A stretch of 40,374 bases of DNA from an archaeon. Its GTDB lineage: Archaea > Asgardarchaeota > Thorarchaeia > Thorarchaeales > Thorarchaeaceae. Both the position numbers and the translations under genes were made by a program. Shown one piece after another: positions 1-7,442 of this stretch. The notes under the pieces are model-generated. The model made no database searches. It was not told where the DNA came from and was given only the letters and a program-made list of their open reading frames with translations. Position 1 is the stretch's first letter, and each line of letters starts with the position of its first letter. The DNA lies in contig JAJRZD010000022.1 in assembly GCA_024275415.1 (NCBI GenBank), positions 1 to 40,374 on the forward strand, read 5' to 3'.

Positions 1-317
1 CAAACCCCGTCAGTCCGGATTATTGGATTGACATATTCCCTCCAGTTCCTACTGACATGGATGTAGAAGAAAACACAACTGATACCGCCACAACAATTGT
101 TACAAATACAACGACCACTACTATCATCACAACACCAGTAATCACAACAACAGCAACAACATCCACATCGACCAAAACCCAGACAACTTCAACAACACAG
201 AGTGTCACGCAAAATCCGAATCCGGAACCAGAAATGATTGTGTTATTAGTGGGAGTTTTTGCTTTTACAGTTGTCATTGTCGCCCTTGTCCTTCTTAAGA
301 AACGTACGATGTCCTGA
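1..317 (+). CDS. C-terminal end of a Thr-rich surface protein with membrane anchor (partial)
   Basis: The reading frame is open from base 3, so the gene begins upstream of the window and only about 104 residues are visible. A short ordinary stretch is followed by roughly 45 residues of almost pure Thr, with Ser, Val and Ile, and no Cys. This looks like an O-glycosylated stalk. A hydrophobic helix follows (MIVLLVGVFAFTVVIVALVL) with a KKR stop-transfer tail, so the protein is anchored with its C terminus in the cytoplasm. This is the usual architecture of archaeal cell-surface proteins. The ectodomain and its function cannot be seen. An internal ATG at 57 opens the same frame but is unlikely to be the start, because the upstream codons also read as protein. 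Confidence 0.75.
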   Translation, partial: NPVSPDYWIDIFPPVPTDMDVEENTTDTATTIVTNTTTTTIITTPVITTTATTSTSTKTQTTSTTQSVTQNPNPEPEMIVLLVGVFAFTVVIVALVLLKKRTMS

Positions 318-346
318 GAATACTAGGGGATATTTCATCGAGAAGG

Positions 347-1519
347 TCAGATCTGCCTTGTTGTAAGGATGGTCACAACCATGTTATTGCCAAACCCGCC
401 GATATTGTGTGTGAGACCGACCTCTGGGTCTGCCACTTGCAGGTCTTTCGGTGCAGTACCCATGAGCTGCTGATAGATGTCGTGAATCTGCGCGACTCCT
501 GTGGCGCCTGTCGGATGTCCTCTTGCCTTCAACCCGCCAGTGGTGTTCACAGGAATATCACCATCCACGGTCGTTCTTCCATCCTTGACAGCCTGAATAC
601 CACTCCCACGTTCAACAAGCCCTATGTCTTCCATATCGATTATCTCAAGAATCGAGAATGCGTCATGAAGCTCTGACACATCGACATCATCAGGCATGAT
701 ATTAGCCATGTCAAATGCTTTCTTGGCTGCCTCTACAGTGGCGTTCAACGATGTCAGGGACAACCGGTGCTGAACTGCATGATAGTCCGTTGCATGACCT
801 ATCCCTGCGACTCGCACAGAAGTGTCCAAAGCACCAAGGCTTGACCGCATCTTTTCTGATGCTAGCACCACTGCTGCTGCACCATCTGAGGTCGGGCAGC
901 AGTCATACAATGTCAGCGGATCAGCGACTATTCTCGCATTGCTCACTTTCTCGACATCGACTTCCTTTTGAAAATGTGCCCTTGGATTCTTTGCGCCATT
1001 CCGATGCGCCTTGACAGGGACAAGTGAGAGCTCGTTTCGGGTCATACCATAATCATGCATGTATCGTCTGGCAATCATTGCAGCAAGCGATGCAGGTGTC
1101 GCACCGTATCTCGTTTCATTCTCATAGGACATCATGCGTGAAAGTATCTTCGAGGCAGTTCCACGTTCCACTTCTGACATCTTCTCCACACCGACCACGA
1201 GTACGAGATCTGCCATAGATGCCCCTATCAATGCACAAGCTACTTCGAAAGCGCTTGCCCCTGATGATGGACCACTTTCCACACGGGTAGCTCCGGCAGG
1301 AACCAATCCCAACCGGTCAGCTGTCAGGGTCGAGAGATGTCCGATCCCAGTGAACTCATCTGGGTTCTGAGTGGATACTATGACATGGTCAAAGTTCTCC
1401 CCCAGAGTTCCTGATATTGATAGGGCTTCCATGGACGCCATCTGGACCAAGTCCATTATGCTAGCATCCAGCATCCCGAACCTAGTCATACCAGATCCTA
1501 AGATATAGACTGGCTTCAA
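347..1519 (-). CDS. Archaeal thiolase-family protein (SCP-x/acetyl-CoA acetyltransferase-like) lacking the usual nucleophilic Cys
   Basis: A protein of 390 residues with the full-length thiolase fold. The C-terminal half carries the His-containing motif GGLKARGHPTGATG, the HDAF motif (SELHDAF) of archaeal and SCP-x thiolases, and the closing NIGGFG loop. At the N-terminal active site, where thiolases read VE-x-x-C-x-S-G, this protein reads VESGPSSG. Pro84 therefore sits in the position of the acyl-accepting Cys. Classical thiolysis or Claisen condensation looks unlikely as written; a variant acyl-CoA reaction or a scaffold role is possible. The start is a TTG preceded by GAGGTGGG at 6-base spacing; no in-frame ATG fits better. 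It is the last gene of a minus-strand operon behind the biotin carrier gene, which ends 12 bases before it. Confidence 0.85.
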   Translation of the reverse strand: MKPVYILGSGMTRFGMLDASIMDLVQMASMEALSISGTLGENFDHVIVSTQNPDEFTGIGHLSTLTADRLGLVPAGATRVESGPSSGASAFEVACALIGASMADLVLVVGVEKMSEVERGTASKILSRMMSYENETRYGATPASLAAMIARRYMHDYGMTRNELSLVPVKAHRNGAKNPRAHFQKEVDVEKVSNARIVADPLTLYDCCPTSDGAAAVVLASEKMRSSLGALDTSVRVAGIGHATDYHAVQHRLSLTSLNATVEAAKKAFDMANIMPDDVDVSELHDAFSILEIIDMEDIGLVERGSGIQAVKDGRTTVDGDIPVNTTGGLKARGHPTGATGVAQIHDIYQQLMGTAPKDLQVADPEVGLTHNIGGFGNNMVVTILTTRQI

Positions 1520-1531
1520 TGAATTCCCACC

Positions 1532-2056
1532 TCACTCAATAAGGACAAGGAGGTCGTTCGGTGTCACTGCGGAGCCGGTTTCAATGTTGACTTCTTTGAC
1601 AGTCCCTGACTTGGGCGCTTTGAGCTCGTTGAACATCTTCATCGCCTCCAGAATACATATTGTCTGCCCCGCATCCACAGCATCTCCGACTGAAACATGC
1701 ACCTCTGTTATCTTGCCGGGCATTGGTGGATATACGCCGCCAGCAACCTTCGGCCCTCCCCCACTTGTAGTTGCAGGGGCCTTGACCGCTTGAGTCTTGC
1801 TTACTCGTTGCCATTCTACAACTCGTGGCTGGTCATCAATCTCAATCTCCAGCTTCGAGCCTGTCTTTTTTATCAATTTGATGGCGAAATCATTGATCGT
1901 GTCATTGATGTGGAACGTCCCATCCTCACCCTGCTCTGCCTTGATCGTGAATGATTCATCGTCCACCTTGACTACCAGTAATCCTCCTTCATCAAGTCGT
2001 TCGATGGACACTTTGTAGACATTCTCGTCCAGCTTGATCTCATATTCCGAACTCAC
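1532..2056 (-). CDS. Biotin carboxyl carrier protein (biotin/lipoyl attachment domain)
   Basis: A protein of 174 residues. The last 75 form a biotinyl domain with the biotin-accepting Lys140 in EAMKM, preceded by the PMPGKI strand typical of BCCP and 1.3S transcarboxylase subunits. A Gly/Ala/Pro/Thr linker (about 92-108) joins it to an N-terminal beta-rich domain like those next to archaeal PycB and methylmalonyl-CoA decarboxylase carriers. I chose the GTG at 2056. It overlaps the stop of the upstream carboxyltransferase gene in a GTGA (4-base overlap), has GGGGGGAG just upstream, and gives a protein start VSSEYEIKL that fits the family. A longer frame reaching 2182 would lie inside pycB. The biotin ligase at 31229-32014 is the likely modifying enzyme. 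Confidence 0.9.
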   Translation of the reverse strand: MSSEYEIKLDENVYKVSIERLDEGGLLVVKVDDESFTIKAEQGEDGTFHINDTINDFAIKLIKKTGSKLEIEIDDQPRVVEWQRVSKTQAVKAPATTSGGGPKVAGGVYPPMPGKITEVHVSVGDAVDAGQTICILEAMKMFNELKAPKSGTVKEVNIETGSAVTPNDLLVLIE

Positions 2057-3627
2057 AGTGCTCCCCCCTGTGTACGAGAACGCATCTGGTCTTTCCTTCC
2101 AGCAATCGACCATGCAGATGCTCCTCGTTCCCAACTTCCTGTGCTGGCAGAATGAAGTGTTTCCCGACCGTTCAAAGTCCATTGTTCTCCTGCAAAGGCT
2201 GTGGACTGAACATGTCCAGAGCTTCTTCCGCTGATGTGCAGGACTGTGGCAATCAGGGCAGCCTCCAGTTGAGGGGTCAGGCTTCCACGAGCGTTTCGTT
2301 TTGCGCGATGCTTTAGGAAGTCCAGAGCATATTGTGGGAACAGGGCGTATGAAACGAGGTCTCTAGGCTTGTGGGGGATGTCCTTCAGTGCCTCCCGTGC
2401 GGCAGGCAATTCAGGCTCGAGCAGATCAGCCGGTCGGACATTCAGGGGCTCCTCATCGCCGATGACTTTCTGCTTTATCTCGGGATCCACAGGCGCAGGG
2501 GGCCTCCCGTAGTAGCCTCTGAAATACTGCTTGACCTCTTGTGGGATGATGCTATACCGCTCTCCCGTGATGACGTTCAGGGTGGCCTGCGTGCCAACAA
2601 TCTGGCTGGAAGGTGTGACGAGGGGTGGATAGCCAAACTCTGCACGGACCCGTGGAACCTCAGCAAGCACCTCGTCGTATCGGTCAAGGGCTCCCTGTTC
2701 TTTGAGCTGATTATCAAGGTTAGATAGCATCCCACCAGGGATCTGAAATACAAGGACTTGGGGGTTGACTCCTTTCAACGCCCCTTCGAACTGAACGTAC
2801 TTCCGGCGAATCTTCCTGAAATAGTCTGCAATCTCGGAGAGGAGATTAAGGTCAAGACCAGTGTCGTAGGGTGTTCCGCGCAACGCCTCAACGATTGACT
2901 CTGTTGCTGGCTGCGATGTTGCCATCGCAAGTGATGATATGGCACAGTCAACAACATCCACCCCAGCCTCTGCAGCCTTCAGGTATGCCATTGCAGCCAT
3001 GCCACTCGTGTAGTGAGAGTGGAGCTGCACAGGGATGTCCATCTCCTCCTTAAGACCTTTCACAAGGTCGTACGCAGCCTGCGGGGATATCAGTCCTGCC
3101 ATGTCCTTGATGCATATGGAGTCCGCACCCATCTCGTAGAGCATCTTGGACTTCTCGATGAACTTCTCATTCGTATGGACTGGGCTCAGGGTGTAACTGA
3201 TGCTTGCTTGGACATGCCCACCCTCACGTTTGACGAACTTCATGGCAGCCTCCATATTGCGGACATCATTAAGTGCATCGAATATCCTAAAGATGTCGAT
3301 GCCCACCTTGACCGCCTCCACTACAAAAGCTTCTAGAACATCGTCGGGGTAGTGGCGATAGCCAACGATATTCTGGCCTCTCAGAAGCATCTGCATCTTG
3401 GTGTTTGGCATCGCGTCACTAAGGGCTTCAACACGTTCCCATGGATCCTCGTTTAGAAACCGCATCATTGAATCGAAGGTAGCACCACCAAACATCTCCA
3501 ATGAATAGTATCCTACCTTGTTCAGTTTCTCACAAATAGGAAGCATGTCCTCCGTTTTCATCCTCGTTGCAAGAAGAGATTGGTGAGCATCTCTAAGAAC
3601 CGTATCTGTAATGCATACTTTCGCCAT
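2053..3627 (-). CDS. pycB: Biotin-dependent carboxyltransferase: pyruvate carboxylase subunit B / oxaloacetate decarboxylase alpha / transcarboxylase 5S type
   Basis: A protein of 524 residues with a TIM-barrel carboxyltransferase domain. It opens with the signature DTVLRDAHQSLLATR, which holds the metal-binding Asp and substrate-binding residues. The Lys that becomes carbamylated is K174 in ICIKDMAGL, and the zinc-binding His pair is in HSHYTSG (H203, H205). The PycB-type C-terminal domain follows. The enzyme moves CO2 between carboxybiotin and pyruvate/oxaloacetate. It has no biotinyl domain of its own; that is supplied by the next gene, translationally coupled through GTGA. The ATG has AGGATGG upstream. 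Known assignments for this architecture are two-subunit pyruvate carboxylase, oxaloacetate decarboxylase and the 5S subunit of transcarboxylase; sequence alone does not decide. Confidence 0.92.
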   Translation of the reverse strand: MAKVCITDTVLRDAHQSLLATRMKTEDMLPICEKLNKVGYYSLEMFGGATFDSMMRFLNEDPWERVEALSDAMPNTKMQMLLRGQNIVGYRHYPDDVLEAFVVEAVKVGIDIFRIFDALNDVRNMEAAMKFVKREGGHVQASISYTLSPVHTNEKFIEKSKMLYEMGADSICIKDMAGLISPQAAYDLVKGLKEEMDIPVQLHSHYTSGMAAMAYLKAAEAGVDVVDCAISSLAMATSQPATESIVEALRGTPYDTGLDLNLLSEIADYFRKIRRKYVQFEGALKGVNPQVLVFQIPGGMLSNLDNQLKEQGALDRYDEVLAEVPRVRAEFGYPPLVTPSSQIVGTQATLNVITGERYSIIPQEVKQYFRGYYGRPPAPVDPEIKQKVIGDEEPLNVRPADLLEPELPAAREALKDIPHKPRDLVSYALFPQYALDFLKHRAKRNARGSLTPQLEAALIATVLHISGRSSGHVQSTAFAGEQWTLNGRETLHSASTGSWERGASAWSIAGRKDQMRSRTQGGAL

Positions 3628-3656
3628 TGCAAGCCATCCTATGCCTCACGGGTTTC

Positions 3657-3664
3657 GTATTTAG
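3657..3664 (-). promoter_or_regulatory. Putative TATA box of the pycB-BCCP-thiolase operon
   Basis: On the minus strand TAAATAC lies about 33 bases upstream of the pycB ATG. A leader of only 5-10 bases is predicted. No other AT-rich element is nearby. Confidence 0.4.
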
Positions 3665-3726
3665 TCGTTCTGTTTTGGAGGGGGATCACGACAGACGTTG
3701 CAACCCCTTGAGATATTTTGCTTGAT

Positions 3727-3888
3727 ATGCCACTCATGACCACCTTTTACAGGAAAGTGAAGAGTGGAGGAAGCGTTGTCAATAACCGAGTGGAGTTCGA
3801 TGACAATGGGGGAACCATTGAGGGTCTTTTAAGAAAACATGAGTGTCCAATCCACTGGTTACAGACAGTGAAGAACTTCGTGGAATGA
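3727..3888 (+). CDS. Possible small hypothetical protein (53 aa)
   Basis: An ATG-to-TGA frame in the gap of about 316 bases between pycB and the membrane-protein gene. The predicted product is soluble and of mixed charge, starts MPLMTTFYRKVKSGG and has a CPIHW motif near the end. There is no clear Shine-Dalgarno sequence and no recognised family. It is plausible because the composition looks protein-like, but chance cannot be excluded at this length. The rest of the gap holds the divergent promoter regions. Confidence 0.3.
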   Translation: MPLMTTFYRKVKSGGSVVNNRVEFDDNGGTIEGLLRKHECPIHWLQTVKNFVE

Positions 3889-3910
3889 ATTGCAGAACCA
3901 AATGAAATAC

Positions 3911-3925
3911 AGATAATGATTAAAT
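3911..3925 (+). promoter_or_regulatory. Promoter element shared by the two 7-helix membrane protein genes (copy 1)
   Basis: AGATAATGATTAAAT. The TTAAAT lies at 3920-3925, 49 bases before the ATG at 3974. The paralogous gene at 6559 has AGATAATCGTTAAAT at exactly the same distance. Flanking sequence is much less alike, which suggests selection for a TATA element plus an upstream recognition half. Confidence 0.6.
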
Positions 3926-3973
3926 GTGGTATTTGAGCATTAAGTGATACAGACTATAATCAGAGGTACTAAA

Positions 3974-4666
3974 ATGGCATTTGGAATTGTACATATTATT
4001 TATGCAATGAACGCTGCTGTGATGACACTCACTTTCGTCATAATATTCAAGAAGTACCTAACGGAAAAGAACAAGCTCACACTGATATTCTCACTGGTCA
4101 TTCTGACATATGCCGTTATCTGCACCATTTTTGTGGGGAGAGGTCTATTTGATGCAAATACAGCAGGAAGCATGCTCTTCCAAAGGCTCTATGTTGTGAC
4201 AATGCCCATTATCGGTATCTCTCTTGCCACATTCATCTTTTACCCGATCATCATTCAAAGGGGTGGTTTCAAGGATGGCGGGGCTGTAACACTGTTATAC
4301 ACCATTTTGTGGGCAGTAGCTTTCACGACCATGTTCATGCTTGGGACTGGAGAGATGACCTATCAATACAGCGAACTTGCTGTCGACCTATACTCGATAA
4401 CATGGGGAGGGCTATCCTATTCCCAAATCCTATCCATCATGTTGGTCATTGGAACCACCGATATAATTGGACTCGCCATAATGGTATATTTGGAATCCGA
4501 TCCTTTCTTTAAGACGCGGGCGCTGTTGCTCTTCGTTGGATGGCTTATGAGCGTGGTTGGCGTTGTACTTGTGATTATCCCAGGATTATTGATACTAAAC
4601 CCAGTTGTGTTCGGACTGGGAGGTTACATCATGGCTTATGGAATTCTTAGAAATCCACCACAATGA
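3974..4666 (+). CDS. Seven-helix integral membrane protein of unknown function
   Basis: A protein of 230 residues made almost entirely of seven predicted membrane helices (roughly 4-24, 33-54, 72-94, 103-124, 148-170, 180-204 and 206-222 of the mature frame), joined by short loops. Conserved loop features shared with the paralogue at 6559 are GRG-F-D-N, QRGG, GDM/GEM-Y and DPFFK-RA. I chose the ATG at 3974 because GAGGT lies 8 bases upstream and the paralogue starts at the same residue (MAFGI). A GTG 30 bases upstream opens the same frame but has no such support. The next gene starts 13 bases after the stop, so the two are probably co-transcribed. I do not recognise the family; it could be a sensor or transport membrane domain. 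Confidence 0.75.
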   Translation: MAFGIVHIIYAMNAAVMTLTFVIIFKKYLTEKNKLTLIFSLVILTYAVICTIFVGRGLFDANTAGSMLFQRLYVVTMPIIGISLATFIFYPIIIQRGGFKDGGAVTLLYTILWAVAFTTMFMLGTGEMTYQYSELAVDLYSITWGGLSYSQILSIMLVIGTTDIIGLAIMVYLESDPFFKTRALLLFVGWLMSVVGVVLVIIPGLLILNPVVFGLGGYIMAYGILRNPPQ

Positions 4667-4679
4667 AGGTGATATTGCA

Positions 4680-5504
4680 ATGTCAGTGGCCAAATCTCAA
4701 GAGATCTTTGTATTCTGTGACATTTACAAAAAGAACATCCTCCTCAAAATCCCTGAAAAAGGAGATGCGAAAAGAGTAGGAGGACTACTTGCAATCCTAT
4801 CAATCCATGGCAACCCGAAGCATGAGTCGTTGTTCTACTTGGATGCCAATTACAGGGTACGGGGTTGTGAGTATCCCGCGATTATCGAGTCAGAAACGAT
4901 CAGTACACACCCTGCACGGCTCCTTGCCAAGAAAGGGCTTACACTGGAACAGTTAGTGAGCTGCTTCGGAAACAAGTCGAAGACTGCAGTTTCGAACTTC
5001 ACAAAGTTCATCGTGCAGACGCTTATCCGGAACAACTCGTACCTCATCGAGTCGGACCTCATCAACGGAGATACGGTGCGCGACCACATCGAACTGCTGT
5101 TCAGTGAGCAGGGGATATCACTCACACTGATCCGAAGAGAAGAAGAGGACAAAGTCACAGGTATCTATCCCACGGTGTTTGATCTCGAATCTAAGAAGTT
5201 CCTCACGGAGGGAGTAAACCTGAAGATACCCTACTTCGAGAACCTCGTCAAGGACATCATGAAGGAAAAGGACAACTTCTACAGCCTGCAGAACGAACTC
5301 AGTAAGATGATTTATTCGTACACCAAACTAAAGGAGATCCTTTCGACGACCTCGTCATCAATCAAGGACACTGAGCTAGCTAGGGATATCTCTATCGACC
5401 TACCAGTCCTGACCATCCTTACGAAAATGGCTGAGAATGAGGGAATCGATATCAAAACCAAGGTCGAGTTCAATGGTATCGGTAGAGCGCTGAGGAGTTT
5501 CTAG
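4680..5504 (+). CDS. Uncharacterised cytoplasmic protein co-transcribed with the 7-helix membrane protein
   Basis: A protein of 274 residues with no signal peptide or membrane helix. The N-terminal part (about 1-80) is a mixed alpha/beta stretch. A helical segment around 85-150 contains LTLEQLVSCFGNKSKTAVSN, which could form a helix-turn-helix. The C-terminal third is rich in Lys/Glu helices (KDIMKEKDNFYSLQNELSKM) that may pack as a coiled coil. The start ATG at 4680 follows AAGGTGAT, which begins immediately after the stop of the upstream gene; a longer frame from 4605 would lie inside that gene. No family recognised. Tight coupling to the membrane protein suggests a cytoplasmic partner or effector. 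The frameshifted paralogue at 6559 has no such partner downstream. Confidence 0.75.
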   Translation: MSVAKSQEIFVFCDIYKKNILLKIPEKGDAKRVGGLLAILSIHGNPKHESLFYLDANYRVRGCEYPAIIESETISTHPARLLAKKGLTLEQLVSCFGNKSKTAVSNFTKFIVQTLIRNNSYLIESDLINGDTVRDHIELLFSEQGISLTLIRREEEDKVTGIYPTVFDLESKKFLTEGVNLKIPYFENLVKDIMKEKDNFYSLQNELSKMIYSYTKLKEILSTTSSSIKDTELARDISIDLPVLTILTKMAENEGIDIKTKVEFNGIGRALRSF

Positions 5505-5555
5505 GATTCTCAGTTGCCGAGAGGTTGTACAAAAGACATTGTGCTGCCGTCAGGG

Positions 5556-5915
5556 TCATCTTTGCCTCTTTAGAACGACTTCGATGATGCCGTTTCGAAT
5601 ATCCCACGAATATTCGCCGGTCATATCGCGGCTCAATCCATACCGTCTTAGAAAATCATTTTCAAATGATTTGATTTCGAGGATACGGCGGTCACCTTTT
5701 GATAGTAGTTCTACAGTGGTATTAGCACCTGAGAATTGGGGGCCAAGTTCCATGACTAAAAGGACATGGTCATCGTATTTGATGACCTCTTCAGACCTAG
5801 GTGGCGATCTTGTCTGATGTGGTCGAGCTGGAAACCCAAAGAGTGAGGAATCATCCATCCACTTGCGCATACTCTTGAAGAGTTCATCGAACAAATCATC
5901 ATCCCAGTCGCTCAC
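5556..5915 (-). CDS. Hsp20/alpha-crystallin-like small protein
   Basis: A protein of 119 residues. An acidic amphipathic N terminus (SDWDDDLFDELFKSM) and a Pro/Arg linker lead into a beta-rich C-terminal domain (about 42-119). That domain reads like the alpha-crystallin/CS sandwich: a VIKYDDHVLLVMEL strand, a central variable region, and the closing RNGIIEVVLKRQR that corresponds to the usual NGVLEVRLPK strand. Family members are ATP-independent holdases or CS-like adaptors. The GTG start is preceded by GGTGAT. It is convergent with the gene ending at 5504. The domain is divergent, so an Hsp20-fold protein with another role is possible. Confidence 0.6.
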   Translation of the reverse strand: MSDWDDDLFDELFKSMRKWMDDSSLFGFPARPHQTRSPPRSEEVIKYDDHVLLVMELGPQFSGANTTVELLSKGDRRILEIKSFENDFLRRYGLSRDMTGEYSWDIRNGIIEVVLKRQR

Positions 5916-6097
5916 ATCACATCACCATTAGGTCATTATCTGTGGCGAAGGAGATTAGTCTTTTCAAATGCACTTCTAGCAACATGCCACTGATGTCAGA
6001 GGTCTATCCAAGACGAATAACCACACTCACGGATGCTGAGCGAAACTCCAATGGAAGAGTGAATAGTAAGATAAGGAACCACACTAAAGAGCATAAC

Positions 6098-6394
6098 ATG
6101 ACCGACAATTCACTGGAGGAACAGATAGGAGAAAAAGTTACTTTGGAGGGGACTGCCCAGAACTCAAAAGCTGGTGCAGTACTGCTTCTTGGAACAGGGA
6201 ACGTCATTTGGATCAGAAGAAAGGGTTCATGGGATGACACACGAGTTGGCAAGGAAATCACATTAACAGGGATTCTCAGGCGAGAAAAGTACATTCCCAA
6301 TCATATGACCTCAGATGATGGCGGAATTAGTCAAGGTGCTGAGGGACTACAGTATACACTCGAACTGACTCGCAGGTGTAGACTGACCGATTAA
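6098..6394 (+). CDS. Small OB-fold-like protein of unknown function
   Basis: About 98 residues from the ATG at 6098. The pattern GEKVTLEGTAQNSKAGAVLL, then VIWIRRKGSWDDTRVGKEITLTGIL, is that of a five-strand barrel with a Trp-containing turn. It is seen in small bacterial and archaeal OB-like domains of unknown function. The frame is open back to a GTG at 5942, but that stretch has a different composition and no Shine-Dalgarno sequence, so I prefer the internal ATG; the choice is not certain. The function is unknown. Confidence 0.5.
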   Translation: MTDNSLEEQIGEKVTLEGTAQNSKAGAVLLLGTGNVIWIRRKGSWDDTRVGKEITLTGILRREKYIPNHMTSDDGGISQGAEGLQYTLELTRRCRLTD

Positions 6395-6500
6395 ATTTGT
6401 TGAATCTCACATATATCGAGAGGATCTGTTGCTAAGACATTCGTGTAACCAAGTACTATGTAGGGACAATTCGTGCGGTTTCTACGAACCATTTCTATGC

Positions 6501-6515
6501 AGATAATCGTTAAAT
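6501..6515 (+). promoter_or_regulatory. Promoter element shared by the two 7-helix membrane protein genes (copy 2)
   Basis: AGATAATCGTTAAAT, with TTAAAT at 6510-6515, 49 bases before the ATG at 6559. It differs at only two bases from the copy at 3911-3925, and the distance to the start is identical. Confidence 0.6.
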
Positions 6516-6558
6516 AGCACATATACGAGTAGATTACGAAAAATAAGGCGGTATAATA

Positions 6559-7250
6559 ATGGCTTTCGGAATTCTGCATGTTGTATATGCAATAAATGCT
6601 GCGGCAATGATGGTGTGTTTCACTTTGGTTGCCAAGAAGTATTTATCTGAGAGAATAGGATCACGCTGATATTCGCGCTGTTCATCTTAACATATGCGGT
6701 AATCTGTATTCTTTTCGTTGGAAGGGGATTCTTTGATGTCAATACGATAGGAAGTATGCTGTTTCACCGCCTCTATGTCATGGCGATGGCAGTCATTAGT
6801 ATTATTCTTGGTATGTTCGTGCTCTATCCCGTCATTGTGCAGAGAGGTGGACTCAGACACGGTGGCGTGATTTCCATAATTTTTACGATAGACTGGCTAC
6901 TGTTCATATCTTCGTTTCTGATGGTTACCACAGGCGACATGTCCTATCTCTATACTGAACTTAATGCAGATTTCTATAGTATCTCGTGGGGAGCTGTCCC
7001 CTACTCATTTATCCTATTAGAAATGTTAGGCATGGGTATTGTGAATGTCACCGGGCTTGGCGCGATGACCTATTTGGAAACAGACCCGTTCTTCAAGAAA
7101 CGGGCATTCATGCTGTTCTTAGGTTACCTTCTGAGTCTGGTTGCAGTTCTCATCGTAACGATTCGGAGTTTGGTGATACTGAATCCAATCATATTTGGGT
7201 TGGGAGGTGCCGTCATGTCATACGGAATCCTCCGAAAACCTCCTCAGTAA
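6559..7250 (+). pseudogene. Frameshifted paralogue of the seven-helix membrane protein
   Basis: The ATG at 6559 (with AAGGCGG upstream) reads MAFGILHVVYAINAA and stays parallel to the protein at 3974 for about 33 residues, then hits TGA at 6667. From 6660 another frame continues the homology without a gap (ITLIFALFILTYAVIC, then GRGFFDVNTIGSMLFHRLYVM) to the stop at 7250. One base missing near 6652-6656 explains everything: restoring a G gives E-R-N-R-I-T against E-K-N-K-L-T in the intact copy. The rest has seven helices and the same loop motifs, ending ILRKPPQ against ILRNPPQ. Either a recent pseudogene or a one-base consensus error. An ATG at 6756 opens a 164-residue frame, but it starts inside helix 3. 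Confidence 0.8.
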
Positions 7251-7442
7251 GGACAGTCAGATGAAGACATGCCATGCCGGAGGTTCTCCGAAAACTCTCC
7301 TGTCAGTCCATTGTCCAGTCAGGGTCTTCGAAGGAAGTTATTCCGAAACGATTGTATCTTTGTCAAAATAGAGCAATCAATTTATTTGGACAATACCTAG
7401 AGCGGAAGCGGGGTCGCAAGCGGAAGAGCTGGGTGTTGGATT

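Noticed and set aside
2057..2182. Longer N terminus of the biotin carrier starting at 2182
   Set aside because: These 42 codons lie inside pycB and look unlike the family; the GTG in the GTGA overlap has a ribosome-binding site.
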